In this document: positions 22,301 through 31,142 of the stretch, piece after piece
Position numbering within the stretch: position 1 is the first letter of the stretch
Layout: every line of letters starts with the position of its first letter
From: Choristoneura fumiferana
Lineage: Eukaryota; Arthropoda; Insecta; Lepidoptera; Tortricidae
NCBI RefSeq assembly: GCF_025370935.1
Contig: NC_133495.1
Span: forward strand, 426,487 to 490,486
Direction of reading: 5' to 3'
Length of the DNA: 64,000 nt
Translations under genes and position numbers: made by a program
The notes under the pieces: generated by a model
Told to the model about the DNA's origin: nothing
Databases searched by the model: none
The model's input: only the letters and a program-made list of their open reading frames with translations

Positions 22301-23134
22301 CATCAAATCTCTATACATAAAGAAAGTAATTTTGAATGCTATACCGGAGCACTGAATTGACACAAGGTTTGAATTTCGTCTCACAATCCTAACGAAGTAG
22401 CAACGTGCTAAGACAGGGTTTCCCAACCTTTATTTCGCCAAGGCTCCCCAAACCAATAATAATATTTCATGCCCCCCCCCCCCCCCCTCCCTTAAGTTTA
22501 GTTCAGAACAAGTAATTTACCTACGCTACCTAAACCAGGTACCTACCTACATTTTTTTCGAAAATATTTCAGTTTGTATTTTCAATTTATTATTGGTCGT
22601 TAAGTTTTCTTATCAAAAATTCTAATATCGCAATTTTCTCAATCATTTTTTCCTTAGAATCTTCTTCAAAATATAAGAAAACTAAAAAAAGATGGATTCA
22701 TCTATCGCTAAAATCGTTATGGCATGACCAAGGGAAGTAGAGAAAAATATACAGATAATAATAATCTGTGGTGTAGTATTAACTACCTATTAGTTTTGCT
22801 TAAAAACAAAATATAAAAAAAACACTTCTGAATGTCAAAAAATCTACCGCCGGTTCCTATGAATAAATAACTTTATTCGTTGGCCGGTTCTGGAAAATCT
22901 CCGTTGAGAAGAACCCGGCAAGAAACTCAACGAGATAAGTATATTTATCTTGGGCTGGGCTTTACAAATTCTGCATCACACTAAATCTACCGACATTTCC
23001 TTTCGACTGACTAGAACCACCGCTGGGAGGTTTCCGAAGGGACTTTGGAAGCACTGGCAACGGGAGACAGGACTTCAGGGTTGACGTAACCTTGTCGGCA
23101 CTGTCGTCACTCTCGGTCGCCACCCTGCTCGCTT
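12427..23134 (-). CDS. TRPA-family cation channel, copy 1 (first exon not found)
   Basis: Ten exons join in frame: 22,991-23,134; 21,997-22,138; 20,616-20,681; 18,618-18,756; 17,970-18,151; 16,659-16,887; 15,569-15,757; 14,143-15,240; 13,691-13,948; 12,427-13,344. All phases match, giving about 1,120 residues. The first exon begins with two bases finishing a codon, so one upstream coding exon is missing. The N-terminal half carries many ankyrin repeats (TALHSASARGHVACARALLAHGA, split over text: TPLHTAVLLGS, NALHIAAMYGR, PIHLAANNN, ALHLAAQHD). The C-terminal half has six membrane segments and a pore loop. The S6 motif IVLMNFMVGVAV matches the TRPA type. Insect TRPA channels are non-selective cation channels for heat, chemical or mechanical stimuli. 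Closest guess is pyrexia or painless; the subfamily is not proven. Confidence 0.85.
13691..13948 (-). CDS. TRPA exon: S3-S4 region
   Basis: 258 nt, phase 0 on both sides, acceptor TTTTGCAG and donor GTACAG. Encodes hydrophobic helices FETWIKLSCMALVGVVPLAF and ATAALLLAWLQMLFLLSRF and the S4-S5 linker NWGYYVLMFGEVAANIFK, which runs into S5 in the next exon. Confidence 0.85.
14143..15240 (-). CDS. TRPA large exon: ankyrin repeats, S1 and S2
   Basis: 1,098 nt (366 residues), acceptor AATTCCAG, donor GTGAGT, phase 0 on both sides. It begins MKTTLVHLAVKGRN; this Met is probably internal because the upstream exon splices in frame. About six ankyrin repeats follow, then membrane helices S1 (LPFFYVMLTIYGVFVTALN) and S2 (FWVFAAFIYTTISLMLIL). 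It is unique to copy 1; copy 2 is cut off before it by the gypsy insertion and the gap. Confidence 0.88.
15241..15568 (-). other. TRPA intron with the copy 2 breakpoint
   Basis: Intron between two phase-0 exons. The frame stays open past the GTCAGA donor at 15,568 (RTLQPHLRGYTSLHI), which looks ankyrin-like, but splicing at GTCAGA gives a clean join to the next exon. In copy 2, sequence matching this locus starts at about 15,532, right after the gypsy LTR. Confidence 0.6.
16090..16197 (-). pseudogene. Relic duplicate of an ankyrin exon inside the TRPA intron
   Basis: Clearly resembles the functional exon at 16,659-16,887: shared stretches include GCTGTTGATGCAG, CCACACTCC and CAGGAGAACGGCG in the same order and spacing. 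The frame is broken by substitutions and indels and it has no good splice sites. It represents an old internal exon duplication that decayed. The same relic is in copy 2 at about 38,808-38,919. Confidence 0.75.
16234..16517 (+). mobile_element. Non-LTR retrotransposon 3' end, present only in copy 1
   Basis: Copy 2 reads straight through here (GTTTAAGTAGTGTCCAAATG at about 38,941). The insert contains CTCGTTGAGTTTCTTGCCGG, CCGAACCGGTGGTAGA and a TTGACTTTGACTTTG tail, the common 3' end of a lepidopteran LINE. Flanks share TGTC, a possible short target duplication. Confidence 0.75.
16918..17200. repeat. GGTTCC-type minisatellite blocks
   Basis: Two clusters (16,918-16,960 and 17,090-17,195) of GGTTCCGGTTCCG, GTTTTCGGTTCCGA and variants, separated by a CTTAGCGCGGCGGCCGAAC segment. 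The same arrangement is in copy 2 at about 39,610-39,900. It is intronic. Confidence 0.7.
17417..17819. mobile_element. MITE with AGGCACTTGTC termini
   Basis: The left end AGGCACTTGTCTCACCGCC is mirrored by GCCGGTGGGACAAGTGCCT. The interior is rich in CTCGC and GCGAG. The same element is in copy 2 at about 40,116-40,519, so it predates the split. Intronic. Confidence 0.75.
18194..18341. mobile_element. Inverted-repeat MITE, family A copy 1
   Basis: TACGGTCAAGGACTTTAAT at the left is mirrored by ATTAAAGTCCTTGGCCGTA at the right; inner arms share GGAACC. A second member is at 21,174-21,309. Copy 2 has the matching element near 40,895-41,008 with its left arm partly deleted. Confidence 0.75.
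18845..20530. mobile_element. Transposon-rich block present only in copy 1
   Basis: Copy 2 has only about 170 unrelated bases between the matching flanks (about 41,530-41,690). The block holds a dispersed repeat at about 18,950-19,190, an inverted pair of tRNA-like SINE heads near 19,435-19,590, and most of a palindromic MITE at 20,388-20,572. The minus-strand frame at 19,823-20,068 is not supported as a gene. Confidence 0.6.
19435..19590. mobile_element. Inverted pair of tRNA-derived SINE heads
   Basis: The plus-strand copy has A-box-like TAGTGGTATAGCAC and B box GGGTTCGATTCCC. The left half is its mirror image (GAACCCAGGTCCTCGGC, GCTATACCACTACATC). Where they meet, CCACCAGTCCACCAGTGG forms a palindromic centre. 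A functional tRNA is unlikely as the paired acceptor arm is poor. Confidence 0.65.
20388..20572. mobile_element. Palindromic MITE (left arm missing in copy 2)
   Basis: Arms share GTGTAAGTTTTCGGTTA, ACGTCTCGATCGCGTTCGCG and CAATTTGTATG, with a TAGCGG centre. Copy 2 retains only the right arm (from about 41,687), so either copy 2 was deleted into the element or copy 1 retains a larger allele. Confidence 0.75.
21174..21309. mobile_element. Inverted-repeat MITE, family A copy 2
   Basis: Same family as 18,194-18,341: AGTCAAGGACTTTAATTCA at the left, GAAATCCTTGACCTTA at the right, GGAACC/GGTTCC inside. The match in copy 2 is near 42,340-42,478. Confidence 0.75.
21459..21585. mobile_element. Hairpin MITE
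   Basis: ACATTGTGTCTTAAGGGCGGTA with GAAATTACGAAC is mirrored by GTTCGTAATTCTAGTACCGCCC and ATACAATGT. Copy 2 (about 42,625-42,705) has lost part of the left interior. Confidence 0.65.
22470..22945. repeat. Poly-C run and reversed LINE 3' fragment, copy 1 only
   Basis: A run of about 18 C near 22,475 is followed by AT-rich DNA. At 22,805-22,945 is a reversed fragment of the LINE 3' end seen at 16,234-16,517 (CAAGAAACTCAACGAG, AATCTACCGCCGGTTCC). Copy 2 lacks about 530 bp here, and with it the donor end of the first recognised TRPA exon. Confidence 0.6.
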
Positions 23135-23175
23135 CTGGACAAGATTAGAAGCTATAATATAGTCGTACACCTCGA

Positions 23176-23505
23176 TTGGAACTCATTAATTATATTCCAC
23201 CACCTAGTTTCAAAATACCTAGCGAAATTAAAGAAACTCCTCCACCACCTATAAATTGCGAGAAACTGAAACGATTCTTGTCAACTCGCGACCTCACGTG
23301 CAAAGCGGCTGAGTCTGTGCGACGAATTTATTTTATTCTCAAATTCCACATTGAACCAACATGATTTAGAACCGTTGCAATGATGCACAAGGTGTTAATT
23401 AAACCGGCCAAGAGCGTGTCGGAAACGCCCAAAATAGGGTTACGTAGCCATTACAAAAAATCAAGTAGTAATATTTTTCTAAGGATTTCGTATTTTATAC
23501 GGAAT
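23176..23505 (+). CDS. Unassigned coding-like segment
   Basis: An open frame (MELINYIPPPSFKIPSEIK, ETPPPPINCEKLKRFLSTRD) ends at 23,364. After a stop and a frame change another coding-like stretch begins at about 23,381 (MMHKVLIKPAKSVSETPKIG). Composition is more protein-like than its AT-rich surroundings and both parts recur in copy 2 (from about 44,674). I do not recognise the family. It may be a decayed transposon gene or an exon of an overlapping gene on the opposite strand to TRPA. No splice links found. Confidence 0.25.
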
Positions 23506-25209
23506 GCTATTTACTCTTAAACTAAGTACTAAATAAATAAATAGTGGTCTTTTTCCTGACAGTTTTTTTTTTCCAAAAAAGCGCCCCTGATAAGTACAAA
23601 TTATGATTGTAGAGTCAGAAATTAAGTAGAAATAATTACTGACTTAGCAAAACATACGCATATATTTTTAAAATAATTAAGTAAGGTTTATAAAAAAAGC
23701 CTTTTGGGTGTCTGAGATTTTCATTAGGTAATATTAACTAACACCTTGGGATGATACCACTTGGGATGGTGACTTAAGCGACCAAAAAGAACCTTCACCA
23801 AGAAAAAGAGATAGACATCTGGAAGAAGAAGAAAATGCTAAAGCTGACAGAAATTGTGTGAAGATAGTCACAATCGCAATATTTGAGTAAAATCGATACT
23901 ATATCTAAAGTTAATGTTTATTTTTGTTCTTTGTCGTAATAACACACTTGCCAATATTAATTAGTTATTGTTATTATATTTAGTCTATAACTGTGTCCCA
24001 CTGCTGGGCAAAGGGCTCCCCTATTAATTAATATGACGCTTAAAATTCGACTGTTGAACTGACAAGGTACCAATTTTGGTTAAATGAAGGCGTAGGTACC
24101 TTGCGTTGGTACCTACCTGTAGTCACCAACATTACGAGTATCACAACTGGGGAGCCAAGTGGTTAGATAAGAGAATGTTTGTATGAATAATGCGGATTAT
24201 TATGTTCTCGAGTCTTGGTCGTTTAAAATGTATTTATTAAAGTATGTATTATCTATATGTAGAAGTATCTTTATCCGTTACCTATAGTACACATAGTTCA
24301 AGATTTTCTTAGTTTGGGACTAGATCAATTGGTATCGTCCGAGTCATCCCAGGGGCTTTTTTAAACGATTAACACAATAAATCTGTCTATTTTTAAAGCA
24401 CTTTTTTCTCTATGTAATAAATATGGCGCTCTGGGTGTCATGTCACATGGTAGTGTTAGTATTTATTTCCTGTCTATTCTCTCTCTAACCTCTGCACTCT
24501 GTCTAACTCTGGTACATGTATAAGGGTAGACAAAAACTTGTTTTTCCGTTGGATAACACCACCATCGTCGAACTTAATGGGTTATGAAATAAATAAATGA
24601 ATAGTCCAATACCGTGAACAATGAAAATGATAATGTTACCGTAATTAAAGTTGCAAAGCCAATATCAAATTTATTTACATGTAGTTAATAGATTTAAATT
24701 CAATCTCTAAAACTTAAATATCCTTACCCTCGTACGTATTCATCCTTCAATAAATTAGATCACCAGACACAACACAACCGTCGATTCATAACTCTAGCAC
24801 AATTTCGCATAATTTTTCCTTAAGTATTGTTTACCTCAGATCATTTACTAATTTTACTTTCCTCAACTTCAAATGCGTCTGACTTCGAGTTAACCGCATC
24901 TCAGACTAAATTCTGGCTCGATATTTTTCAAAATTGTATATTATACGTGCATACATAAATAAAGTCGGTTTTACCAATAAAAACCAGCGACGAACAGGAT
25001 TTATAGTCTGCTCGTTATGGAATTTTGAATGTAATTTGCTGGGTTTTTCTAAGACTATTAATCGTTCAACGAATCCTTTCATACTTTGGCTACATAATTA
25101 ATGCGAAGGGGTGATGAGAGCCTAGAGAAGCTGATCGTAGTTGGGAATACAATGATAAACGAGCGTGGGTCAGATCTACCAGATGGACCGATCAAATTAG
25201 GAACTCCAG

Positions 25210-25326
25210 CCCCCTGTACCACAAAAGTTACAAGTGCTACAATTCGACAAAATTGTCAAGTTTCCCATAGTAAAATGTTACAATTTTGTCGAATTGTAGC
25301 ACTTGTAACTTTTGTGGTACAGGGGG
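25210..25326. mobile_element. 117-bp perfect-hairpin MITE, present only in copy 1
   Basis: Two 47-bp arms starting CCCCCTGTACCACAAAAG are perfect reverse complements around a 23-bp loop. It is flanked by CAG on both sides (25,207-25,209 and 25,327-25,329); copy 2 has a single CAG and no insert (about 47,681). A 3-bp duplication fits PIF/Harbinger or CACTA-like transposition; the family is not determined. Confidence 0.88.
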
Positions 25327-25559
25327 CAGGTCCCCGAGGTTTAGCGCCGTCGTCAGAGCTGCCATGGACATAAGCCGATGGACACATATAATCCTATCTA
25401 AATATAGACCGCCCGTTGATGACCACGATCCTCAGTCATGAGGGAACGACTGGAATGGATGGATATTTGGTATTACGATGAATAGAAGCACTTAATTCAT
25501 TTTACACAGAGACTCGATGCAACGCGACCCGGCAGGCTTCAACGAGGGGATCCGGCAAC

Positions 25560-26117
25560 ATTTTATCGAATGAGATAATCGATGTGGCCTCTAAGCAATG
25601 CAATTTTCGGGGCCCATTTTTAATGGTTAAAAGAACATTGCCTCTTTTCAAGTTCCAGCAAATCATCTGACGAAAAAAAGAAATAAGTAATAACTTTTGT
25701 CATTGAGAATAAATTTGCCAATTAAATTTTCCCTCTAAGTAACATTTATTTTGTGCGCGCAGGGGGACCTCCGATGCGGGGTCCCTATACTCCATTTATT
25801 TTATCACTAGCTTTTACCCGCGACTTCGTCCACGTGGAATTAGGTTATCGCGCGCTGTTCCCTCGGGAACTGTGCATTTTTCCGGGATAAAAAGTAGCCT
25901 ATGTCACTCTCTGGCCCATAAATTATCTCTATGCCAAAAAACACGTCAATCCGTCGCTCCGTTTTGACGTGAAAGACGGACAAACATACAAACACACACA
26001 CTCACATTTATAATATTAAAATACCTACTTAGTATGGATTTGAAACTTAACGGTATAAAGAAAATTTTTAACAAAAAAGTAAAACCGACTAGAAAACCCT
26101 TAAAAAATATTTTTCTA
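25560..26117. repeat. Block present only in copy 1, with GCCCGCG-type repeat
   Basis: Copy 2 jumps from GATCCGGCAACATT to ACGTAGGTACG at about 47,914. The block contains a copy of the repeat seen at 11,808-12,040, at 25,806-26,030 (CGCGCGCTGTTCCCTCGGG, TTTTCCGGGATAAAAA). Confidence 0.65.
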
Positions 26118-27095
26118 GGTACGTACTAGCTCGAAGTTGGTGACTCAGCACGACCTACCAGGAGGGATTGAATGAAACCCATAGTATGTAAAAGAGGTAG
26201 ACGACTATTGTCCCACTCCCACACTAGTTGGTCCCATTTTTGTTTTTTTTTTTTGAGTCGGTTTTACTTTTTTGTTAAATTTTTTCTTTATTTCTCACTT
26301 TTTAGTGATTTGTAGCCAAAGTACATCTCACAACGATTCTATTAAGCCCAAACACGACTTAGTTGATTTGCTTTATAACATAGTTTCGTTGCCTACCTTC
26401 TGGCTTCAGCATCATATCAGTTCGAAAGAATCATTAACTTAAAGCTTCTTCTTAGTAGCTTATCTAGGTATATTAATCATGATCGTTAGTAGTATAGACG
26501 AACGAGCATTACTTAGCTTTGATGATTTCCATTGGTCATCACGGTCTTCTTCATCAGGTCCAGGTTACCAAACTGTAAATGGTTACTTTCTGAATGTAAA
26601 TGCTCATCTTAATGCTAAAAAAGCCAAAATCGCAATACTTAGGTGTGCCTATAAAATTTGAGGTTTGCCCTCGATTTCCCTAGGATCCCATCATCAGATC
26701 TCGACTTGACAATGGAACCACCTCAGAAGAATACCCTTTCTATTAAAATAATAATTTTGAAAATCGGTCCACAATTGACTGAGTAATCGCTGAACACACA
26801 TAAAAAAATACAAACATCGGAACATAGAACCCTCCTTTTTTGAAGTCGGTTAAAAATTAGGGTAAACAATGAAAGTATTTTGCCGAATAAAGTTTTTCCT
26901 TTTTTTCTTTCTTTCTTTCTTTATTTAAAATTGTGTAACGTCTATAATAACGAGTAAAAACATAATAAATACCGCTAATAAATGTACCTATACATTGTAG
27001 GTATTTTTAGTCCATTTGTGTTTGAAATACCGAGAAACGTGTGTTAGAATTTGACCGTTAATTCAGACCTGTACCAGAGTGTACCACTCCATGAA

Positions 27096-27184
27096 TTTAC
27101 AGTGACCGTACTCGATAGCGAAGAGGCGTATCATTCTCCATACAAATAATTTACGCCGTCGCTATCGAGTACGGTCACTGTAAA
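27096..27184. mobile_element. Short hairpin MITE
   Basis: TTTACAGTGACCGTACTCG with ATAGCG is mirrored perfectly by CGCTAT and CGAGTACGGTCACTGTAAA. Also in copy 2 at about 48,895-48,983. Beyond it (27,200-27,290) is a fragment of the GATCACCGCC-type repeat. Confidence 0.75.
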
Positions 27185-27678
27185 CTCAGGTAGTGGTACT
27201 GATGGTAAGTGATCACCGCCGGACACCTACAGCTTTATTAGGACTGCGGATGCGTTGCCGGCCTAAAAGAGGGTCAATTAATCGGATTCTAGGCAGTTTC
27301 CTACTAAGTATGTTTAATGCCTGATGATATTCTGGCTGATAGTGATAATGATGGAAGACTCTGTACGCTCCTCTTCTCGCCATGCTCGCACCCGGCCACA
27401 GAATAGATAATAAGGATGGCGATCTGAGATCGATTATTCGAAGAATCGATTTCTTCGACGAAAAAATATTGATTTTTAAAATCGATTCAGAGTACTGAAT
27501 CGATCTAGTGAATTGATATTTTGGGATTGAAGATTAGAATACCGAATCAAGATTCGGTTTTAACTATTTTTGGTCGAAATTCGTAATTAGAATTTCTTAT
27601 CGTAACATAGTCGTTAGATTTAAAATAATAAAACTGTTTTGCATTGCAACAAAACAGTTATTATGTGTGTGAAAAAAA

Positions 27679-27859
27679 CACACAGCATTTATTGAAGAAG
27701 CGTCTATAATTTTTTATCAAAAACCATGTTAAAGAGTAAAAACGCCTTTACCTTTGTATGAAGTTACCGTTTCCTCTTGCTTGTCATACTCACACGCAGC
27801 AGAGCGCGCTGTAAAAACGCTCCCAAAAAGGCGCGCAACTGTCATCTGTCACTCATAAG
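27679..27859. repeat. DIRS inverted terminal repeat, 3' side of element
   Basis: About 180 bp nearly identical, in reverse complement, to 32,519-32,699. Shared marks include CAGCATTTATTGAAGAAGCG, AAAACGCCTTTACC and GGCGCGCAACTGTCATCTG. The extreme outer parts of the two ends differ, as is typical of DIRS ends. Confidence 0.88.
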
Positions 27860-27891
27860 TCTTCATGATCACCAGCAAGCACCTTGCTGCA

Positions 27892-27988
27892 ATGCTGTGT
27901 GTTTTTTTCACACACATAATAACTGTTTTGTTGCAATGCAAAACAGTTTTATTATATGTGTTTTCAAAACACACAGCATTTATTGAAG
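27892..27988. repeat. DIRS internal complementary region
   Basis: 27,892-27,950 is an exact reverse complement of the element's left end (27,630-27,688). Directly adjoining, 27,951-27,988 is the reverse complement of its right end (about 32,679-32,716). In known DIRS elements this region templates the end-to-end circle junction. It lies just inside the terminal repeat downstream of the recombinase gene, the expected place. Confidence 0.9.
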
Positions 27989-28315
27989 ACCTGTTTGATA
28001 TCTGCTGGTGAAAGAGTATTATACGCTATGTGAAATATCAAAAATAAAAATCTATTAATCAATGAACATAACCATTTATAGAATCAAAAAATTGCAACAA
28101 GATGTCTAACAAACTGCAGTCTCCAAATTATCTGCAGGACATAACTCTTAAAATTAAGAAACAAAAAACAATTAGGGCCCTGGCCATAATTAACATAAAA
28201 AATATAATTAATCAGAGTACTGAGTACTCAATCTATGAGATCAATCATCACAATAGGAATCTAAAGTAAAATTTTCTTCATGAAAATTTACATTATATGT
28301 CTGAGAAATTATCTC

Positions 28316-29686
28316 TTAGCTGATCACCATTATTACTATTATCCTCATTTCTTCTATCCTACGACAATAATGATTGCGAAATGTTTGAGCACTTTTCCAA
28401 TTTGCTCGCTTTAAAATGTCCTCCAAAGGCCTATTTTCTATAAAGCTTCTAGATGCCACAGCGGACCGTACACTTCCTGGAGGTGCATCTAGGCCTATTT
28501 CTTTGAATATACTTCTAATCCATCCACCTATTATAGTGCGGGTAGCGGGCTTAACTGCTCCATTAATTGATATAAACAGATTGGTTAATTTATTATCTAC
28601 AGATCGTCTCTCTCTTGTGCTCTCAATTAATTTAAGAACATGTCGAACTGGGCAAAGCTTTTCGTCTGGGTGCTTCTTTAGTAACCAACCTGATTGTCTG
28701 CTCTTTCCACTATCTGTCTTGGAACCAAATCTTGGCCACAGCTCCAGCTCATTGTCCCTGTTTTCGAAAAAACTGTCTTCAGCAATATCTAAAAGTGTTA
28801 GGTCGTGAACTCTTCGACCAGAAGCTAACAGTAAAACTATTGCTGTTCTTCTTGATACATCAAAAAGTCTATCTGTGCTTGGTGTATCTCTAAGCCAATC
28901 AAAGAGTAACTTTGTATCCCATATTCCAACTTTCTTTTCTTGAGGTCTGGTTAAAGAAATTGCCTTAATAATCTGACGAACAAAAAAGTTTTTGCTTATT
29001 TCTTCTGGACCTGTGGCAGAGTAAGTAGCTATTGCAGATTTATGTACAAGCATTGTACGATATGCAAGCTTCTTCTCAAGAAACAAGCTAGCTAAATATC
29101 TTGCAACGTCATTCCCCAGGGGCGCTCTAGCATTAATACCATTTAAATTGCACCAAGAAAGCCATCGTTTAATAGGAACATTATAAGTGGATAATGTAGA
29201 ATTTCTCCAGCTCTTCTTAAGAAGTTCCTTTTCTTCTAAGGACCAGTGAGCGACCTGGCTGGCCCACCCCCAATCTTCCATGCCTGAAGTACTATCCTCT
29301 CTACCTGGGGAGGGGCTCTGCCCGTTGTCAGATCTATAAGATTGTTGTGCAAATTGTGAATTGGGTACGGTTCTGCTAGTGCCCGAGCACGCAGATCCGC
29401 CAGCCAAAAGCACTGCATCCAGTGCGGTGCTATTACTATGTAAGTTCCCACGGCCATATTGAGATGTCTTAGTACCCGAGGTATTAGGTTGGGCGGCGGA
29501 AATACCCAAGCCAATTTGAACTTCCATGGCCGACTGAATGCGTCGCAAAAAATTGCCGACCCATCTCTGGAGTCCCATGTTACATAGCGGTCTACGACCG
29601 CGGACTCGCTGGAAGCGAACAAGTCGACTTCGGGAACGCCCCAAATTCTGAACACGGCCTCCGAGGCCGGGGGCAACAAGTGCCAT
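28316..29686 (-). CDS. DIRS tyrosine recombinase
   Basis: The frame at 28,316-29,686 carries a phage-integrase-type domain over about its last 300 residues: SAM-like N-terminal helices (STLSTYNVPIKRWLSWCNL), the first catalytic Arg in ASGRRVHDL, a C-terminal Arg in GSVRSAVASR, and NWKSAQTFRNHYCRR with the nucleophile Tyr. The usual HxxR reads GSVR here; whether that is a loss or normal in this clade I cannot tell. The first 100 or so residues of the frame are probably not used, since the overlapping frame 29,236-29,694 encodes the end of the RT/RNase H polyprotein. Confidence 0.85.
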   Translation of the reverse strand: MALVAPGLGGRVQNLGRSRSRLVRFQRVRGRRPLCNMGLQRWVGNFLRRIQSAMEVQIGLGISAAQPNTSGTKTSQYGRGNLHSNSTALDAVLLAGGSACSGTSRTVPNSQFAQQSYRSDNGQSPSPGREDSTSGMEDWGWASQVAHWSLEEKELLKKSWRNSTLSTYNVPIKRWLSWCNLNGINARAPLGNDVARYLASLFLEKKLAYRTMLVHKSAIATYSATGPEEISKNFFVRQIIKAISLTRPQEKKVGIWDTKLLFDWLRDTPSTDRLFDVSRRTAIVLLLASGRRVHDLTLLDIAEDSFFENRDNELELWPRFGSKTDSGKSRQSGWLLKKHPDEKLCPVRHVLKLIESTRERRSVDNKLTNLFISINGAVKPATRTIIGGWIRSIFKEIGLDAPPGSVRSAVASRSFIENRPLEDILKRANWKSAQTFRNHYCRRIEEMRIIVIMVIS

Positions 29687-30260
29687 TCCGGCACTGGTCG
29701 ATTCCTTGATAGGCGGTCGGCTATGCCGTTGTATCTCCCGGGAGATCCGCCGCCGAGATCGTGACGTTCAACTGTGACGTCAGCTCTAGAAGCTTCGTCG
29801 TCAACTCGAGTAGGGCCAGGGAACGCGTGCCCCCTCGTTTCTTATGTAAGCCACGAGGGTCCTGTTGTCTGACTGAACTAAAATATGTGCGTTGCCTAGC
29901 CTCTGTTGGTGTCGACTTATCGCGCCGTAGACGGCGTATAACTCCTTGAGGTTTGAGTGCCACGACCCTGGTTTCTTGACCATCTCCCCGTCAGGTAAGT
30001 CTCGTTGAGGTGAGCACCCAGCCGGTATCTGCTGCATCTGTTGTTAAAAAATGAGTTACTTCCTTTCGGTGCATCTCCACTGAGCTGTTGTCTATGGCCC
30101 TTTGCCACCAGTGTAACTCCATCTGAACTGAGCGGGGTAGAGGTTTCCTCTCTCTTGGTCTGCATTTCATTAGGTTCTTTAGGAATCTCTGGGTTTGACG
30201 GCAGTGTAGCCGCCTTGGGGTGTTGTTAGGCTGGCAAAGTTTAGCAGACCCAAAATGCAT
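29236..30260 (-). CDS. DIRS RNase H and connecting domain, frameshifted
   Basis: Three overlapping frames cover one protein. 29,801-30,037 holds HSNLKELYAVYGAI and VQSDNRTLVAYIRNEG, typical of DIRS RNase H. 29,236-29,694 holds VDLFASSES, FPPPNLIPRVLRHLN and VIAPHW, the conserved segment after RNase H. Frame changes between them show single-base indels. Confidence 0.75.
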
Positions 30261-31142
30261 TGAGTTTCTCTGAGGAAGACCGAGCTCTGGTCATAATTTT
30301 GCCTATGGACTCCTTTACCTTTTGCACCTTTGATATGGGCAAGGCCATGGTTACTTGCTGTGTGTTCCACGACAGTCCCAGGTATTCCAGCTGTTGTGTG
30401 GGTGTGAGAACTGATTTTTGGTAGTTTACCTGCCAGCCTAGATTTTCTAGGGTGCTTAGAGTCTCCATGACTTGTTCGGCCAGCTTGTCTTTGTCCTGGT
30501 TTGCAAGGATATAGTCGTCTAGATACACAAGAAGTCTTATACCCTCTTTCGTAGAAACTCTGCAATCCAATTTGACACTGCTGCAAAAGTCCGGGGGGCT
30601 GAAGACAGGCCAAATGGTAGTGCAGTTAGTTGTAGCACTTCTTGGTTGTAGTAGACTCTCAAAAATCGACGATGAGTCTCTGCGATTGGTAAGTGAAAAT
30701 ATGCCTGGTGCAGATCTATTTTTGTCATCCAGTCGTTCATTTGTAGGAAATCTGCTACATCCAACTGAGAAACTAACTGGAAATGCTTGGTGGCTACATA
30801 CTGGTTTAGGCCCCTTAGGTCGAATATGGGCCTCATGCTTCCATCCGCCTTCTTTATCAAAAACATCTTTGAAAGGAAGCTGGAATTCAAAACTGGTGGC
30901 ACCTCTAGCACTGCCTTCTCCTTCAAGTCCTTGATGATTGCAGACATCTCTGGGGAGGTTCTTGTTGTAAATCTGTTTAGCATATTTTGTGTTAGATGTT
31001 GGAGAGGTGGCTTCTTCTTGAAAGGTATCCGTCCTCTGGTTACAATATTTATAATGAATTGATTTGCGCCCAGCTCTCTCCATACTTGTGCATGCTGCTT
31101 TAAACAACCCCCCCCGGAATGTCTGCCTTTGAATGTAGTCAC
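30241..31142 (-). CDS. DIRS reverse transcriptase, frameshifted
   Basis: Begins with the ATG at 31,142, overlapping the end of the gag frame. It reads KADGSMRPIFDLRGLNQYV, WMTKIDLHQAYFHLPI and LPFGLSSAPRTFA, then shifts frame near 30,540 to continue with LLVYLDDYILANQ (YLDD active site) and YLGLSWNTQ. One indel between the palm motifs makes it non-functional as read. Confidence 0.85.
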
